This document shows, in pieces, positions 6,831-8,777 of a DNA stretch of 8,777 nucleotides. This DNA comes from Candidatus Latescibacterota bacterium. Lineage in GTDB: Bacteria > Blakebacterota > Blakebacteria > Blakebacterales > Blakebacteraceae. The stretch lies in contig JAGLTZ010000018.1 of NCBI GenBank assembly GCA_023135015.1, positions 1-8,777 on the forward strand, given 5' to 3'. The notes under the pieces are model-generated. The model worked only from the letters and a program-made list of their open reading frames with translations, was not told the origin of the DNA and ran no database searches. The translations under genes were made by a program, and so were the position numbers. The first letter of the stretch is position 1; the number at the start of each line of letters is the position of its first letter.

Positions 6831-6842
6831 ACATAAGTATGT
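6831..6842. promoter_or_regulatory. Short palindrome over the start codon of the gluzincin gene
   Basis: ACATA-AG-TATGT is a 12-bp inverted repeat that includes the ATG at 6839. The intergenic gap to the divergent acylase ATG is only 81 bp, so an operator here could affect both genes. There is no clear Shine-Dalgarno for the plus-strand gene: the nearest GGA is 13 nt upstream. A -10-like TACATA (6830-6835) just before the ATG would fit a leaderless or very short leader, but with no clear -35. Support is weak. Confidence 0.2.
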
Positions 6843-8777
6843 CCGTGCTCTCTCGATATTCTCTATCCCGCCTGCTCGTTGCGCTACTAATTTCGGGTGC
6901 AACGGTCACGGGGCAAGCTGCGCTGACGGGCCGGACTGGCTGTACCGTACACGCACAGATACGCGCTCCCGGGAGTCCCACAGGGATTTCCCTGAACCCC
7001 AGACCCCGCGGCTACGGGGACCGCTGGCCGCTGATGTTCACCTGGACCCGCAACAAGGTGAACTGGTGGAAACTTACGTGGCGGTCGATGGAACTGCCCA
7101 GCAGCACGCTCTACTACTACCAGAAGGCGGAACCGATAGCGCGGATGGTCCGCACACTTATCGTAGAAAGCGACAGTACCTTCCAGGCCATCTTTGATTA
7201 CGACCTGCAAACGTATACCGAATCGAAGACCATTCCAAAAATCATCTATACCTCACACCACACCTTCGAACAGACCAATACAATCGCAGCACACGTCCCG
7301 GAGGGTGTGGCGGGCTTCACCGAGTTCACGAAGGGACGGGTTGTCTTCCCTTACATGGGCAGCAACGCAGATTTCCTGCACGTACTCGTTCACGAGAACA
7401 CGCACATCCATATGATCCACAAGCTCAAGCACGTTTTCAAATCCCATGGTATAAACGACCTCTCCAAGCTGCTGCCTACGGTCTGGTTCGCTGAAGGTCT
7501 GGCTGAGTTTGAATCACTGGGTCACGATCCGGTCACCGGCAACTACCGCATGGACCCTGAAACCGAGATGTTCATGCGGGATGGAATCATAAACGACCGG
7601 CTTCCGACCTTAAGGGATATGCGAATCTATCCTGATTGGGAAAGGGTCTACAAGTTCGGTCACGCCATGCTTCAGTACATAGGAGCCCGATACGGAGCGG
7701 AAAGGATTCACGACCTTCTCTCACAGTGGCACCACATCTTCCCCAACCGCCACAGCTTCAACTGGCTGCGCCGGCGGACGCTGGATAGCTACGATCCGCT
7801 CAATCCCGGTGTGGAACACCTCGAGCCGTACTTTCTCCGCCACGGAGAGAGGGATGTACCTGTCGTGAAAACCACCGGAAGCTGGCTGGCCGAAACCCCC
7901 CTTGGTCTGGTCGACTCACTGGATGGAATCGCGGTCGACCACCTGGTCTCACATTCGGAGAATATCCAGCTGGAGGGCGAGTGGTACCGAATCATCTCCA
8001 CCAGCGGCGGCAGTCCAGCTTTCTACCGCCCCGACACGGGTGTGCTGCTCAGCTGGGACGGTAAATCCACGGAGGTGATACTCCGGAGGGCGAAGAAAGC
8101 CTACGAGGATGAAGCCTACAAGTTGATGAGCTTCGAACGGCTCCTCGAGTGGTGGCTGGATATCGAACTCGATCAGCTCACCGAACAGTGGCACCAGGCG
8201 GCCAGGGCATACTACGAGCCGTGGATCGTGGGGCGCACTCACGTCCCGGACCTGCTCACAGTAAGCAAGGCGTCACCTGAGTTGTGGCCCACCGTATCCC
8301 CGGACGGAAAGCTGGTCTTCTATAAGGCCCACCAGGACGACTATGTTTTCACGATTCTGATCATGGACCTCGAAAGCGGGCTCCAGGTGGAACTGGCCAG
8401 CGAGAACACCCCTGAAACGGAGAGCATCCACATGCTCACGGAGGGGGGCGACCTGTGGCCTCTGGGAGACGGCCGGTACCGTGCGATATACACTGCACAG
8501 CACCGCAACCGCGACATTGTCTACATACAGGATCTGATCCGGAGCGACGATGGACGGCTGGAACTTCTCGGCTCCAAGAAAGCAGGTTTCGACCCCGGCT
8601 CCTCCGACCTGATAGCTATCTCAGGTGTGCGTTTCGCCGCCGGTCCCGACAAGATCCTCTTCTCAGGCCTCAGCCTCGACGGTTACCAGGACCTGTATCT
8701 GGCCGACCTCACACTCGGCCGTATCGAACGGAGATTGACAAGAGATCTCGCAAGCGACCGGATGCCAGTTCTCTGGC
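6839..8777 (+). CDS. Secreted Peptidase-MA-like gluzincin with TolB/PD40-type beta-propeller (3' end missing)
   Basis: The frame is open from ATG 6839 to the window edge (at least 646 residues, no stop). An N-terminal signal (about 1-27, ending VTGQA) directs export. Residues about 60-180 match the N-terminal part of gluzincin-propeller proteins as I remember them (RNKVNWWKLTW, PKIIYTSHHTFEQTN, PEGVAGFTEF, GRVVFPYMGSNADF). The zinc site is HENTH (185-189) with Glu219 in WFAEGLAEFE as third ligand, HExxH-x29-E. The helix after HENTH is His-rich (H191, H194, H198, H203). From about residue 480, propeller-type repeats appear: PELWPTVSPDGKLVFY, then near the edge DGYQDLYLADL and RRLTRDLASDRMP. 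Relatives often continue through the propeller into an outer-membrane barrel domain, but that part is outside the window. The start is the first ATG after an in-frame TGA (6827-6829). The gene is divergent from the acylase gene. Confidence 0.9.
   Translation, partial: MSVLSRYSLSRLLVALLISGATVTGQAALTGRTGCTVHAQIRAPGSPTGISLNPRPRGYGDRWPLMFTWTRNKVNWWKLTWRSMELPSSTLYYYQKAEPIARMVRTLIVESDSTFQAIFDYDLQTYTESKTIPKIIYTSHHTFEQTNTIAAHVPEGVAGFTEFTKGRVVFPYMGSNADFLHVLVHENTHIHMIHKLKHVFKSHGINDLSKLLPTVWFAEGLAEFESLGHDPVTGNYRMDPETEMFMRDGIINDRLPTLRDMRIYPDWERVYKFGHAMLQYIGARYGAERIHDLLSQWHHIFPNRHSFNWLRRRTLDSYDPLNPGVEHLEPYFLRHGERDVPVVKTTGSWLAETPLGLVDSLDGIAVDHLVSHSENIQLEGEWYRIISTSGGSPAFYRPDTGVLLSWDGKSTEVILRRAKKAYEDEAYKLMSFERLLEWWLDIELDQLTEQWHQAARAYYEPWIVGRTHVPDLLTVSKASPELWPTVSPDGKLVFYKAHQDDYVFTILIMDLESGLQVELASENTPETESIHMLTEGGDLWPLGDGRYRAIYTAQHRNRDIVYIQDLIRSDDGRLELLGSKKAGFDPGSSDLIAISGVRFAAGPDKILFSGLSLDGYQDLYLADLTLGRIERRLTRDLASDRMPVLW

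Overview
The window reads as a stretch of bacterial chromosome from a moderately GC-rich Gram-negative-type organism. The support for this is a lipoprotein signal, two exported or membrane-anchored periplasmic hydrolases, and a gluzincin/beta-propeller protein of a kind I associate with Gemmatimonadota, Latescibacterota, Calditrichota and similar phyla. That phylum suggestion comes from memory of the architecture and is not proven by the sequence. I saw no insertion sequence, phage gene, CRISPR array, tRNA or rRNA. Coding is dense and base use looks even, so nothing marks the region as recently acquired.

Layout. (a) 1-132 holds the C-terminal end of a probable plus-strand gene that meets the next gene tail to tail. 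(b) 116-2000, minus strand, is a compact three-gene cluster read in the order lipoprotein, two-TM protein, RCK-type potassium channel. The gaps are 10 bp and 3 bp, so it is very likely one operon. (c) 2001-2208 is a divergent promoter region. (d) 2209-4130, plus strand, is bioY (biotin transporter S component), followed after 14 bp by an exported M20-family amidohydrolase of the carbamoylase/allantoate amidohydrolase type. (e) 4139-6757, minus strand, is a membrane-anchored penicillin-acylase-family Ntn hydrolase that converges on the previous gene with 8 bp between stops. (f) 6758-6838 is a short divergent intergenic region. (g) 6839 to the window end, plus strand, is a secreted Peptidase-MA-like zinc protease fused to a TolB/PD40-type beta-propeller, cut off by the window edge.

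How the genes may work together. The bioY-amidohydrolase pair looks co-transcribed, and the hydrolase carries a signal peptide. An exported amidase next to a biotin importer suggests, as inference only, release of biotin or a related acid from an amide outside the cytoplasm. The Ntn acylase and the gluzincin are also directed outside the cytoplasm, so three of the window's enzymes act on amide or peptide bonds there. The channel operon is separate: an ion channel with an atypical selectivity filter (second filter glycine replaced by Arg), made with two small envelope proteins that I do not recognise.
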